Origin: Candidatus Poseidoniaceae archaeon | GTDB lineage: Archaea; Thermoplasmatota; Poseidoniia; Poseidoniales; Poseidoniaceae | NCBI GenBank assembly: GCA_022451835.1 | Contig: JAKUNX010000091.1 | Span: 1 to 7,143 of the forward strand | Direction: 5' to 3' | DNA length: 7,143 nucleotides | In this document: one piece after another, positions 1 to 6,580 of the stretch | Position numbering within the stretch: position 1 is the stretch's first letter | How the letters are laid out: the number at the start of each line of letters is the position of its first letter | Translations under genes and position numbers: made by a program | The notes under the pieces: generated by a model | Told to the model about the DNA's origin: nothing | Databases searched by the model: none | Seen by the model: the letters and a program-made list of their open reading frames with translations, nothing else

Positions 1-1273
1 TGCCACCTTCGCCACCACTGACGGAATCCCAAACTGTAATCTTGTCTATCTTCAAGTTGGAGATAGCCTCGGTTTGGCGAGCAACGATTTCTTCAATCTT
101 CTCAACCATTAGAAGTGTAGCAGCAGCTTTTGCATCACCGCCAGCACTCTTGACTAGCGATTGGTAACCAGCAGCCTTTGCTTCTAGTACCGCTTTGGTA
201 CCTTCTGCTTCTGCATTGTAGCGTGCAAGGATAGCATCTGCTTGACCCTTAGCGATTCTTCGTTGGCGCTCAGCCTCTGCTTCAGCAGCAATCTCGATTT
301 GTTGCTTAGATACTTCTTCACGAGCAATTTCTGCGGCACGTAGTCTTTCACCCTCAAGTTCATACTGGGCTCTTTCAATTTCAGATTGAGCCTTACGCTT
401 TGCAACTTCAGAACGTTGTAGAGCTTCTGCTTCTTTTTCAGCAAGGTCCGCATTATATGATGCAATTGATGCACTAGACAAGTTTTCTCCCTCTACCGCC
501 AGTGCTTCTTGTTGCTGTACGAAAACACGCTCATCAGCCTTAGCGGCTTTTTGACCCTTGGCTGCTTCTGCTTGCGCCTTTGCAACTTCGATTTCTCGGT
601 CTCTGTCAGCAGCTGCCTTACCAACTGCACCATCACGAGCAGCCTCTGCTCTGTCAACAGTAGCATCTGCAATAGCAACTGCAGCAGCCTTGGCACCAAT
701 AGATGCAATATAATCTGCTTCATCAGTAATATCGGTAATGTTAACGTTGATCAGGTAAAGACCAATCTTGTGTAATTCAGTATCTACGTTGGTGGAAACT
801 CTTTCCAAAAATGCTTCTCTGTCTTGGTTGATTTGCTCAATAGTTAGAGATGCAACAGTCAAACGTAATTGACCAAAGATGATTTCTTTAGCCATGTCTT
901 CGATTTGTGCTTGGCCAAGACCTAATAGACGCTCAGCAGCATTTTGCATAACCGAAGGTTGGGTTGAGATACCGATGGTAAATGTAGAAGGAACGTTAAT
1001 TCTGATATTTTGTTGTGATAGAGCGTGTTCAAGGTCTATTGAAATAGTCATAGGTTTCAAATCAAGATAAGCAAAATGTTGGATAAGTGGCCATACAATC
1101 TTACCACCACCGTGATAACATGCGGCTGAGCCTTTGTCCTTGACATTACCATATACTACAAGAATTTGATCTGATGGGGCTAATTTATATCTGGATGTGG
1201 CAACATAAATAGTTACTAACAGTACAAATACCAATAATGCAATTCCAATCAATGCTAACGCTTCTGCGACCAT
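1..1273 (-). CDS. Flotillin-family (SPFH/band 7) membrane scaffold protein, 3' end cut by window edge
   Basis: The frame is open from the ATG at 1273 to the left edge (424 full codons, no stop), so the C-terminus is missing. An in-frame stop only five codons upstream (1288-1286) leaves this ATG as the only plausible start. Residues 5-25 form one hydrophobic helix. An SPFH domain follows to about residue 190, opening with YKLAPSDQILVVYG and ending in the flotillin-type block ITDEADYIASIGAKAAA. Residues about 195-365 are an Ala/Glu/Lys/Arg-rich coiled coil with the AEAEA-type repeats of flotillins, then a short tail that ends at the edge in KITVWDSVSGGEGG, which matches the family C-terminus. 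Flotillins oligomerise on the inner face of the cytoplasmic membrane, mark ordered microdomains and scaffold membrane protein complexes (family knowledge; the client here is unknown). It is the last visible gene of the minus-strand operon, 65 bases after the NfeD-like gene, with only a weak ribosome-binding site. Bacterial relatives are YuaG/FloT and YqiK. The family call is very secure. Confidence 0.95.
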   Translation of the reverse strand, partial: MVAEALALIGIALLVFVLLVTIYVATSRYKLAPSDQILVVYGNVKDKGSAACYHGGGKIVWPLIQHFAYLDLKPMTISIDLEHALSQQNIRINVPSTFTIGISTQPSVMQNAAERLLGLGQAQIEDMAKEIIFGQLRLTVASLTIEQINQDREAFLERVSTNVDTELHKIGLYLINVNITDITDEADYIASIGAKAAAVAIADATVDRAEAARDGAVGKAAADRDREIEVAKAQAEAAKGQKAAKADERVFVQQQEALAVEGENLSSASIASYNADLAEKEAEALQRSEVAKRKAQSEIERAQYELEGERLRAAEIAREEVSKQQIEIAAEAEAERQRRIAKGQADAILARYNAEAEGTKAVLEAKAAGYQSLVKSAGGDAKAAATLLMVEKIEEIVARQTEAISNLKIDKITVWDSVSGGEGG

Positions 1274-1288
1274 GGCATTACCAAATCA

Positions 1289-1306
1289 AACCCCTATAAG
1301 AGGGTT
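1289..1306 (-). other. Small hairpin in the flotillin leader
   Basis: On the minus strand, AACCC (1306-1302) can pair with GGGTT (1293-1289), and a T-G wobble adds a sixth pair. It lies 15 bases before the flotillin ATG. The same AACCC could instead fold back weakly on the GGGGT just upstream (around 1311-1307), so two exclusive pairings are possible. The stem is short and could be chance; I do not recognise a known riboregulator. Confidence 0.25.
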
Positions 1307-1314
1307 CACCCCAC

Positions 1315-1339
1315 AAAAAAATATTCGTCAAACGAATAT
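1315..1339 (-). terminator. Hairpin plus T run between the NfeD-like and flotillin genes (terminator or attenuator)
   Basis: Read on the minus strand, ATATTCGT (1339-1332), loop TTG, then ACGAATAT (1328-1321) forms a perfect 8-bp stem. Six more T residues (1320-1315) follow directly. The stem begins on the last base of the TGA stop (1341-1339) of the NfeD-like gene. The T run lies only on this side, so the element is oriented for minus-strand transcription. The stem is AT-rich and weak by bacterial standards; in archaea the T run alone can promote termination. Since flotillin starts 42 bases after the T run, partial termination (attenuation) or a separate flotillin start is more likely than a full operon end. 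Confidence 0.6.
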
Positions 1340-1935
1340 CAGTCCTTATCTTTGTTAATGTCAAGAGGAATAACAATCAATCTTTCAGTAATTACATCAA
1401 CAACTTCAACGAATTTTCCTGTTTCTAGTTTCAAGGTTTCATCTTTTGCTACAGCAGACTCTGTTCTAAGCGCACCTTGGTATTCAACCTGCACTTCGCC
1501 CGTCTTTCCTGGATGTATGGTTCGGTAAACGGTACCTCTTGCACCAATAGCTTGTGCATGTTCAACAGTATTGTCTTTTTCTAAACTCGCCATCATTTGG
1601 AATACTTTACCGACGATATACATAGAGAATGTACCCGCAATTGTTCCAGCAATAATCGCAACGAAAGCATTCTGATCAGCCTGTGATACTGACAAACCAA
1701 AGATTCCAAACATCATTATGAAACTAAGTAAACCTTGAATGGTAAATAGGTGGAAGATTCCATCTGCGTCCATTTCAAAGTCAAACATTCCACCAGTGAA
1801 ATCACCAATTAATATAAGCAAGAAATAAATTATGAACAAAAATGTCCCTACAATCGCCATGGCAGCAAATAGAATATCAACTCCAGTAATGCCACCTAAG
1901 CCAATCAGCTCAAGAAAATCTCCAAACAAACCCAT
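1339..1935 (-). CDS. NfeD-family membrane protein with C-terminal OB-fold (short, protease-less form)
   Basis: 198 aa. Hydrophobic helices lie at about residues 19-43, 60-83 and 90-112. A soluble OB-fold of NfeD type covers about residues 129-195, with the typical pattern GARGTVYRTIHPGKTGEV, a mid-domain V.V strand pair, then a Gly-x-x-Val-Glu-Val-Val turn and a hydrophobic end. The ClpP-like serine protease domain found in long NfeD proteins is absent, so this is the short YqiJ/YuaF-like class. Such proteins are encoded beside flotillins, and their OB-fold is thought to act with the SPFH oligomer at the membrane (family knowledge). The ATG at 1935 has a good AGGTGA ribosome-binding site four bases upstream. 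It follows the 85-aa membrane protein gene by 35 bases and precedes the flotillin gene by 65, which supports a joint role. The TGA stop at 1341-1339 merges with a terminator-like hairpin. Family assignment rests on the OB-fold pattern plus the flotillin neighbour. Confidence 0.88.
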   Translation of the reverse strand: MGLFGDFLELIGLGGITGVDILFAAMAIVGTFLFIIYFLLILIGDFTGGMFDFEMDADGIFHLFTIQGLLSFIMMFGIFGLSVSQADQNAFVAIIAGTIAGTFSMYIVGKVFQMMASLEKDNTVEHAQAIGARGTVYRTIHPGKTGEVQVEYQGALRTESAVAKDETLKLETGKFVEVVDVITERLIVIPLDINKDKD

Positions 1936-1939
1936 GTCT

Positions 1940-1945
1940 TCACCT
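1940..1945 (-). promoter_or_regulatory. Shine-Dalgarno site of the NfeD-like gene
   Basis: AGGTGA on the minus strand, four bases before the ATG at 1935. It matches the 16S 3' end complement (GGAGGTGATC) and fixes this start. Confidence 0.7.
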
Positions 1946-1970
1946 GTTACTCACACCAGCCTTACCCACA

Positions 1971-2228
1971 TCAATCTTCCCGTCTTTTTATCATTGGGCG
2001 AATGTAAATGAAGTAATAATGTCCGTATACAATGGGCCCTAGAGAGAATCCGAGAATTGCTCCTACTGCCCACCATGGTAAACTTAGAGCCAGTGCTCCA
2101 GCAAAAACAATAATTAAACATAATACAATTGATAACTTTTCAAGAATTATCCAGTAAACTGTCTTGGCGTCTTGATCTATTTTGTTGATATTATCTTTCA
2201 TTAGAAAGATGTCTAATAGTGTTGCCAA
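1971..2228 (-). CDS. Unrecognised small membrane protein, two helices, in the flotillin operon
   Basis: 85 aa with a TTG start. I do not recognise a family. An amphipathic, charged N-terminus (about residues 1-30, containing KDNINKIDQDAK) precedes two hydrophobic helices at about 31-50 and 53-74, joined by a short LPWW turn. The C-terminus is basic and then acidic (RPMIKRRED), so it probably faces the cytoplasm. The TTG at 2228 is favoured because GAGGT lies six bases before it; an ATG at residue 10 is the alternative start and would give 76 aa without such a site. It begins 9 bases after the upstream gene, with that gene's TGA running into the Shine-Dalgarno, a spacing typical of translational coupling. 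Position suggests a partner of the NfeD/flotillin complex, but nothing in the sequence itself shows a function. Confidence 0.78.
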   Translation of the reverse strand: MATLLDIFLMKDNINKIDQDAKTVYWIILEKLSIVLCLIIVFAGALALSLPWWAVGAILGFSLGPIVYGHYYFIYIRPMIKRRED

Positions 2229-2234
2229 TCTATA

Positions 2235-2239
2235 ACCTC
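2235..2239 (-). promoter_or_regulatory. Shine-Dalgarno supporting a TTG start
   Basis: GAGGT on the minus strand, six bases upstream of the TTG at 2228. It overlaps the last two bases of the preceding gene's TGA stop (2240-2238). It decides the choice of TTG over the internal ATG nine codons later. Confidence 0.6.
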
Positions 2240-2624
2240 AAATGATTAAATCAGACCAAGAGATCTCGCTGATTAGAATTATTGCAAAATACAACATTGC
2301 GATAAATAACACAGGGTTACGTCCTTTTTCAATATTTGATTCAACTTGAGTGTAACGTCCGTTTGCATCTTTGACTAAGGTTGTTCTTTCAGATTTACTA
2401 TAATTTTTACCATAGGAGAATGTTTTGACATTCTTTCGATCTTGGTATATTAGGAAAATTAGAGTTCCTACAATTACTCCAAGACTTGGACCAAAGAATA
2501 CTCCTAGTGCTTCATTGAATTCAACCCACATAGCCGCAGTCATATACAGGCCCAATAAACCAGTCAATGCTGCAATTGCTCCCTTTCCTGCAGTTTGATT
2601 ACTAATGAATCCAACTCCTGCCAT
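2238..2624 (-). CDS. Unrecognised membrane protein, three helices, first gene of the flotillin operon
   Basis: 128 aa, no family recognised. Hydrophobic helices lie at about residues 15-33, 40-60 and 104-121. A hydrophilic loop of about 43 residues (61-103), rich in Lys, Ser and Thr with several Tyr, sits between helices two and three and is probably exposed on one face of the membrane. The N-terminal stretch is Gly/Ala-rich and weakly hydrophobic, with no cleavable signal peptide visible. The ATG at 2624 is the first start after the divergent promoter region, preceded by a weak GTGGT. The stop is 9 bases from the next gene, so the two small membrane proteins are almost certainly co-expressed and feed into the NfeD-like and flotillin genes. 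Proposed role: accessory part of the flotillin membrane assembly. This is inference from gene order only. Confidence 0.78.
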   Translation of the reverse strand: MAGVGFISNQTAGKGAIAALTGLLGLYMTAAMWVEFNEALGVFFGPSLGVIVGTLIFLIYQDRKNVKTFSYGKNYSKSERTTLVKDANGRYTQVESNIEKGRNPVLFIAMLYFAIILISEISWSDLII

Positions 2625-2715
2625 GGATGTACCACGGGGTTATGGTTTTCAAAGGTTTTTCCTTCGAGTTTGAATAAAAGGTTTAATTCAAAAACTATGG
2701 CAAAGACGGTTTTTT
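2625..2715. promoter_or_regulatory. Divergent intergenic promoter region
   Basis: 91 bases separate the start codons of the leftward membrane operon and the rightward aroE-like gene, so both promoters must lie here or inside the genes. The strand pair TTTTATTCA (minus, 2679-2671) and TTTAATTCA (plus, 2682-2690) is nearly symmetrical about 2680/2681, with TGAAT/ATTCA arms (2671-2675 and 2686-2690). Either could be a TATA-like element and the arms a regulator site. Four GGTTT runs occur at 2644, 2654, 2680 and 2709. No start site can be fixed from the sequence. Confidence 0.5.
2682..2688 (+). promoter_or_regulatory. Candidate TATA box of the aroE-like gene
   Basis: TTTAATT preceded by the purine-rich AAAAGG, a BRE-like context. 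Its centre is about 31 bases upstream of the ATG at 2716. A start about 25 bases downstream would give an almost leaderless transcript, which fits the lack of a Shine-Dalgarno in the T-rich bases before the ATG. Matched by eye only. Confidence 0.35.
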
Positions 2716-3732
2716 ATGGCGGATGTCTATTATGCGGTTGCAGGCCATCCAGTCACTCATTCCCTGTCTCCTGTATTGATTAATATCGTCGCTCAATATG
2801 TTTCTAAACAGGTCAAGCCTTCGCTAAGATTCAATCTTCTAAAGACTGACTTAGTTGATGTCAAATCAATTCAAGATGCACTTGCATGGGGACACGTCAA
2901 ATTTATCCCAGAAGTGGTAAATTGGGATTTGACTGGAGCCCCATTTGGAAAATTTCGCAATAAAGCTCTGATGCAAAAAGTGCTTGAAGCAACTTCAGAA
3001 ATGACTGATTCTCTCGATGAATTAAGCCGAGAGAAGTTTAGTAAGAATTCTGCTAGTCTTCCGTTCAATGTCAAAATTGATCTGCCAACAAAATCATTTC
3101 GTGAAGAGGTTTGGTTGAACTTAACATCTCCATTGAAACATCAACTAAAGTCACAAGCAGTTGTTGATTTTAATGATTCATCACTAATTGAATCAGTTAA
3201 TGCCCTTCGGTGGGATGGTTTCGGCTGGTGGTCATCGAATGTGGACGGTTCAGGTGTTGCAAGAGTTGCTGAGTATTTTGGTATAGATATCGCCGATGGA
3301 TCAACTATTGGAATAATTGGCGGCGGTGGTGCTGCACGCTCTACTGCTCATACTTGGCAGAAATTAGGTGGCAAGGTTGTGATTTTGGGTGGCAAGCGAG
3401 ATATGAATGAATATGATTGGTTTAGTGGTGAGGTTGCAGAGTCTAGAATGTGTGATGTTTTCATTAATTTCGATGACGATACACTCCCAGATGATGTTCA
3501 AGTCTCAAGTTTAGTAATTCGTTCACAATATCATGGAATCGATGGCGAACATGAAGATAGAATTTCAGCAATCACTAACGAAGTTATCGACGGCAGATGG
3601 TTACTTGCTGCTCAACATCTTGAATGTTGGTCACAATTGTGGGCGCCACAGATAACTGATCAGTTGCCTACACTTGATTTGTTAGTCTCTATGCTAATTA
3701 CTGCAGAATCTGTACTCGCGTCATACTCATGA
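2716..3732 (+). CDS. aroE: Shikimate dehydrogenase-like protein (AroE family) with enlarged N-terminal domain
   Basis: Shikimate dehydrogenase reduces 3-dehydroshikimate to shikimate with NADPH in the cytoplasm, on the chorismate route to aromatic amino acids. Visible hallmarks: YAVAGHPVTHSLSP at residues 6-19 (Ser16 and Ser18 match the shikimate-binding Ser of E. coli AroE), NLTSPLK ending at Lys141 (catalytic Lys), Asn162, NVD with Asp177 (catalytic Asp), the dinucleotide loop GGGGAARS at 202-209, and a C-terminal LLAAQHLECW whose Gln matches the conserved substrate-site Gln. The spacing Lys-to-Asn (21) equals that of E. coli, but Ser-to-Lys is 125 instead of 51, so about 75 residues are inserted in the substrate domain. 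The usual NATS/NTTP motif reads INFDDD and is lost. Length is 338 aa against about 270-290 usual. The ATG at 2716 sits where family members begin. Gene order gives no aromatic-pathway neighbours. A quinate dehydrogenase or non-canonical paralogue is possible. Confidence 0.85.
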   Translation: MADVYYAVAGHPVTHSLSPVLINIVAQYVSKQVKPSLRFNLLKTDLVDVKSIQDALAWGHVKFIPEVVNWDLTGAPFGKFRNKALMQKVLEATSEMTDSLDELSREKFSKNSASLPFNVKIDLPTKSFREEVWLNLTSPLKHQLKSQAVVDFNDSSLIESVNALRWDGFGWWSSNVDGSGVARVAEYFGIDIADGSTIGIIGGGGAARSTAHTWQKLGGKVVILGGKRDMNEYDWFSGEVAESRMCDVFINFDDDTLPDDVQVSSLVIRSQYHGIDGEHEDRISAITNEVIDGRWLLAAQHLECWSQLWAPQITDQLPTLDLLVSMLITAESVLASYS

Positions 3733-3775
3733 GATACTAATTACAAAATAGAACGTAGTTGTCATTCGACTTATT

Positions 3776-3782
3776 GGGATGG
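3776..3782 (+). promoter_or_regulatory. Possible ribosome-binding site before a TTG start
   Basis: GGGATGG ends five bases before the TTG at 3788. It is an imperfect match to GGAGGTGA. The surrounding 55-base gap (3733-3787) after the aroE-like stop has no clear TATA box or terminator, so read-through from the upstream gene is plausible. Confidence 0.35.
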
Positions 3783-3787
3783 TCTAA

Positions 3788-6580
3788 TTGAAGGTTAACG
3801 CTTGGATACTGGTTGGCATTTTGTTTGCCAGCATGTTTGCTATCGCACCATCAGTTGCTCATCCTGCAGAATCTAAGGAATTCAAAAACCAACATACAGG
3901 CGTCGATTTTCCAGTTGGCTTTGCTGATTTGACTGCAGATGGTAAATCAGTGAGAGTAATTTATCCAGCAATGAATGATGGTGAAGATGAAGCGATGGCT
4001 GGAAATGGCCCGTTTCCTTTCACCGTTTTCTTTTGCGATGAAGGAGAGGATACTTCAGATTACGGGATTTTCTCAAGTGAGATAGTTAAACGTGGAACTA
4101 TAGTTGTTTTAACCAATGGTTTTGATAGTGATGACACTACAAATGTTGAGGCTTCATTCTTGTTATTAGAATCAATAATCGATTTAATGAATCAAACCAA
4201 CGCTACTAACAGTATAATTCCTGCAGCATTTGGTAATATTGATTTGCATCATTGGGGTGTTTCTGGGCATGGTACTGGTGCAGCAATTGCCTACTCTGTG
4301 TATCCATTTTGGCCAGAATCTAATTTGTCAGTTGAAATTCAACCTCCAAGATCTATATTTGGCTTAGGAATTGATTTTTCTGGTTGGAATAGCGGGGATG
4401 GTTGGCAAAATATCAAACCTAGTGAATGGCAAATTGACCCTGCTAGTCCGGGTACTGGGCTATTCATGACTGGAACTGTTGATGAAATTGCCAAAGGTCA
4501 GGATAATTTACCAATTATTAGCGCTACAGATGCACTAGCTTGGCAGTGGATGCACGTTCTTGGCGCTGATCATTATCAATTTCAAGATGAAATAGATGAT
4601 GGAATCTTTTTCGGTGATGACCGTGGCGATGGTGATGCATCAATATCCCAAACCGAGCAAATAGATTACGCAATATTGCATATTGTACCGTATCTAGATT
4701 TGACACTTAGAGGAGTTCATGATGAATTTAGACCAGCATTCAACCGTGATGCATCGCCAACCTCCGCCAGTGACAGCGATTCATATACCGAGGAAAATTT
4801 GTTTAATTCAGAATTTTTGCTAATCGAGAACATATCTAAGTCTCCAAGTGAGATTAATGAGTTTGGTAGATACGATACATTTTCTCTAACTAGTAACTGG
4901 ACACTTAGAAATGGCGACAGTTATGATGAAATCGATTCAAATTGGCAAATTGATGTAGAATGCGGATTTAACAAAATAGTGACAGATATTGGTGTAGTAC
5001 ATAATAATGGAACGGTACAATGTGATTACGCAGTAGAAGATTTAGCACCTGGCACGCACATTGCCTTCATGACTGTCATGGTTGAAGGAGCTCCCTCAAC
5101 AATTGAGCATCAATTTTTGCGAACAGATTCTCCTATCGCATTAACAGTACCAGCACCGGTAATCCAAGTTTCTGAACGTGGTGAAGGATATATTCTTGCA
5201 AGTGAGATTGGTATTGACCCGGATGGACAAGAACTGTTTATTGTTGAAGCTACATTAAGCGGTGGCCAAATCAGTAATTTCTCTATACAAATCGATAATG
5301 ATTATCGGGGCCTAACCGTAACTCACATCGTTACTGAAGAATACATCTTAGGTGCTGAAGTCGATATTTTGCTTAGATCCGATGGCTTAGGCGTGATTGA
5401 TGAAGCGTTGACAATGTTGGAGATTGTGGTTATACCATACAATGATCCAGTAGTTAAAACAGATAATATTGCCATGCAAACTCTAATTGAAGACGGTCCT
5501 TCAGTTTCAGTAAATATTACTGAGTATGCTTACGATCCAGAGGGAGAACCATTACTTGCATCAATCAATGATGAGACGCAAGGAATCGCAGGACCTGTTG
5601 AGTTCTCTTACTATAATGGAGTATTAACTTTAATTGCAGTTCCAAATGCAAACGGTGCTACTGTTTTACATGTCAGAGTTACTGATGGAGTTACCGAACC
5701 AGTTGATTTGGATATTCCAATACAAGTTGCCCCAGTTGATGACCCAGTAATCGCCAATAATTCGATGTGGCAGATTTCAATGCAAGAGGACGAAACCATA
5801 TCACTCAATTTATCTGATTTCGCCTATGATATCGACGGCGATACGCTTTCTTGGACAATCGAATCTGAATCTTCTAGCGCCAACGTGGCAATTATTTCTG
5901 GTTCACAATTGATTATTTCACCTCAAAATGACTATTTTGGAACAATCAATAATGAATGGCTTAATGTGACAGACGGAACCACAAATTATTCTCAACTTTT
6001 GAGTATTGAAGTTACAAGTGTTCCAGATATTCCAATTCTGACATTGATGAATGTCAATATTATTGATGATACAGCAGCGACACTTGCTTGGTCAGTTTTT
6101 GATAATGATGGAGCGAGTGAACATGGTTTGGAAATTTCGCTTGATGGAGTAACTCAAGATAATCTTCAACCATCTTGTATTGTTGATGATTCTGGTAACT
6201 CAAAAGAATGTGTTACAATGCTTGAAGTACCGGTCAACCGTAGTGAAACAGTCGAGGTTAGAGTGTCGATTTTTGACTCAGAATTCACTTCCGAAGTAGT
6301 AGAATATACTATCATAGATTTCAATTCAACAGTCACAGTTACAGAGGACCAAACCGATGAAGATGACGGATTTAAAGTATCTAATACATTGATTGTGTCT
6401 GGTGTTTTGGGACTAATTATCATGGTTCTTGTATTGATAATTATTCTTAGAACAATGCGCAGTGAACCTATCAATACTAATGAATTAATGATTGAGACTG
6501 AAGTAGATGTGGTTGAAGAAGAAATTGGTGTTAATTTGTCAGAGACAGGATTACTTTCTAGAATTAATCAAAATAAGTAA
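3788..6580 (+). CDS. Large surface protein: signal peptide, alpha/beta-hydrolase-like domain, cadherin-like repeats, membrane anchor
   Basis: 930 aa with a TTG start. An in-frame TAA directly precedes the TTG, and starting at the next ATG (residue 16) would break the signal peptide, so TTG is right. Order: signal peptide 1-24 (cut likely after SVA); alpha/beta-hydrolase-like domain about 30-300; linker/beta domain about 310-455 with a Cys pair; three repeats of about 100 aa beginning near Glu463, Glu568 and Glu667, each with a D-x-D/E-G turn at 477-480, 583-586 and 681-684 as in cadherin-like/tandem-95 repeats; a further beta-sandwich about 765-860 with a Cys pair; membrane helix about 868-887; acidic tail 888-930. 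About fourteen N-x-S/T sequons fit archaeal glycosylation. In the hydrolase domain the nucleophile elbow reads GHGTG (Gly162 where Ser is expected), while TVDE (Asp232) and GADH (His262) look like the acid and His, so it is probably not a normal serine hydrolase. Likely a type I cell-surface binding or adhesion protein; ligand unknown. Confidence 0.9.
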   Translation: MKVNAWILVGILFASMFAIAPSVAHPAESKEFKNQHTGVDFPVGFADLTADGKSVRVIYPAMNDGEDEAMAGNGPFPFTVFFCDEGEDTSDYGIFSSEIVKRGTIVVLTNGFDSDDTTNVEASFLLLESIIDLMNQTNATNSIIPAAFGNIDLHHWGVSGHGTGAAIAYSVYPFWPESNLSVEIQPPRSIFGLGIDFSGWNSGDGWQNIKPSEWQIDPASPGTGLFMTGTVDEIAKGQDNLPIISATDALAWQWMHVLGADHYQFQDEIDDGIFFGDDRGDGDASISQTEQIDYAILHIVPYLDLTLRGVHDEFRPAFNRDASPTSASDSDSYTEENLFNSEFLLIENISKSPSEINEFGRYDTFSLTSNWTLRNGDSYDEIDSNWQIDVECGFNKIVTDIGVVHNNGTVQCDYAVEDLAPGTHIAFMTVMVEGAPSTIEHQFLRTDSPIALTVPAPVIQVSERGEGYILASEIGIDPDGQELFIVEATLSGGQISNFSIQIDNDYRGLTVTHIVTEEYILGAEVDILLRSDGLGVIDEALTMLEIVVIPYNDPVVKTDNIAMQTLIEDGPSVSVNITEYAYDPEGEPLLASINDETQGIAGPVEFSYYNGVLTLIAVPNANGATVLHVRVTDGVTEPVDLDIPIQVAPVDDPVIANNSMWQISMQEDETISLNLSDFAYDIDGDTLSWTIESESSSANVAIISGSQLIISPQNDYFGTINNEWLNVTDGTTNYSQLLSIEVTSVPDIPILTLMNVNIIDDTAATLAWSVFDNDGASEHGLEISLDGVTQDNLQPSCIVDDSGNSKECVTMLEVPVNRSETVEVRVSIFDSEFTSEVVEYTIIDFNSTVTVTEDQTDEDDGFKVSNTLIVSGVLGLIIMVLVLIIILRTMRSEPINTNELMIETEVDVVEEEIGVNLSETGLLSRINQNK

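Noticed and set aside
190..700. Repeated GCTTCTGC-like units as a DNA repeat array
   Set aside because: They are codons for the Ala/Glu heptads of the flotillin coiled coil, with irregular spacing, so not a CRISPR or tandem repeat.
184..775. Open frames of 76-96 codons on both strands inside the flotillin gene
   Set aside because: They lie in alternative frames of a clear flotillin coiled coil; their Leu/Gln/Lys-rich or Cys/Ser-rich products are by-products of its Ala/Glu-rich codons, and no ribosome-binding site supports them.
2595..2783. Plus-strand open frame spanning the divergent promoter
   Set aside because: It overlaps the start of the 128-aa membrane protein antisense and the aroE-like start out of frame, and its product shows no recognisable features.
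2871..3074. Antisense open frame of 67 codons in the aroE-like gene
   Set aside because: It lies wholly opposite a gene with conserved AroE motifs and looks like chance.
4524..4706. Antisense open frame with a His-rich product (HHHRHGHH)
   Set aside because: The His run is the reverse reading of Asp/Gly-rich GAT/GGT codons of the surface protein, not a metal-binding gene.
6166..6474. Antisense open frame of 102 codons, Ser/Thr-rich, with a hydrophobic stretch
   Set aside because: It is opposite the beta-sandwich and membrane helix of the surface protein; the composition is explained by the sense codons.
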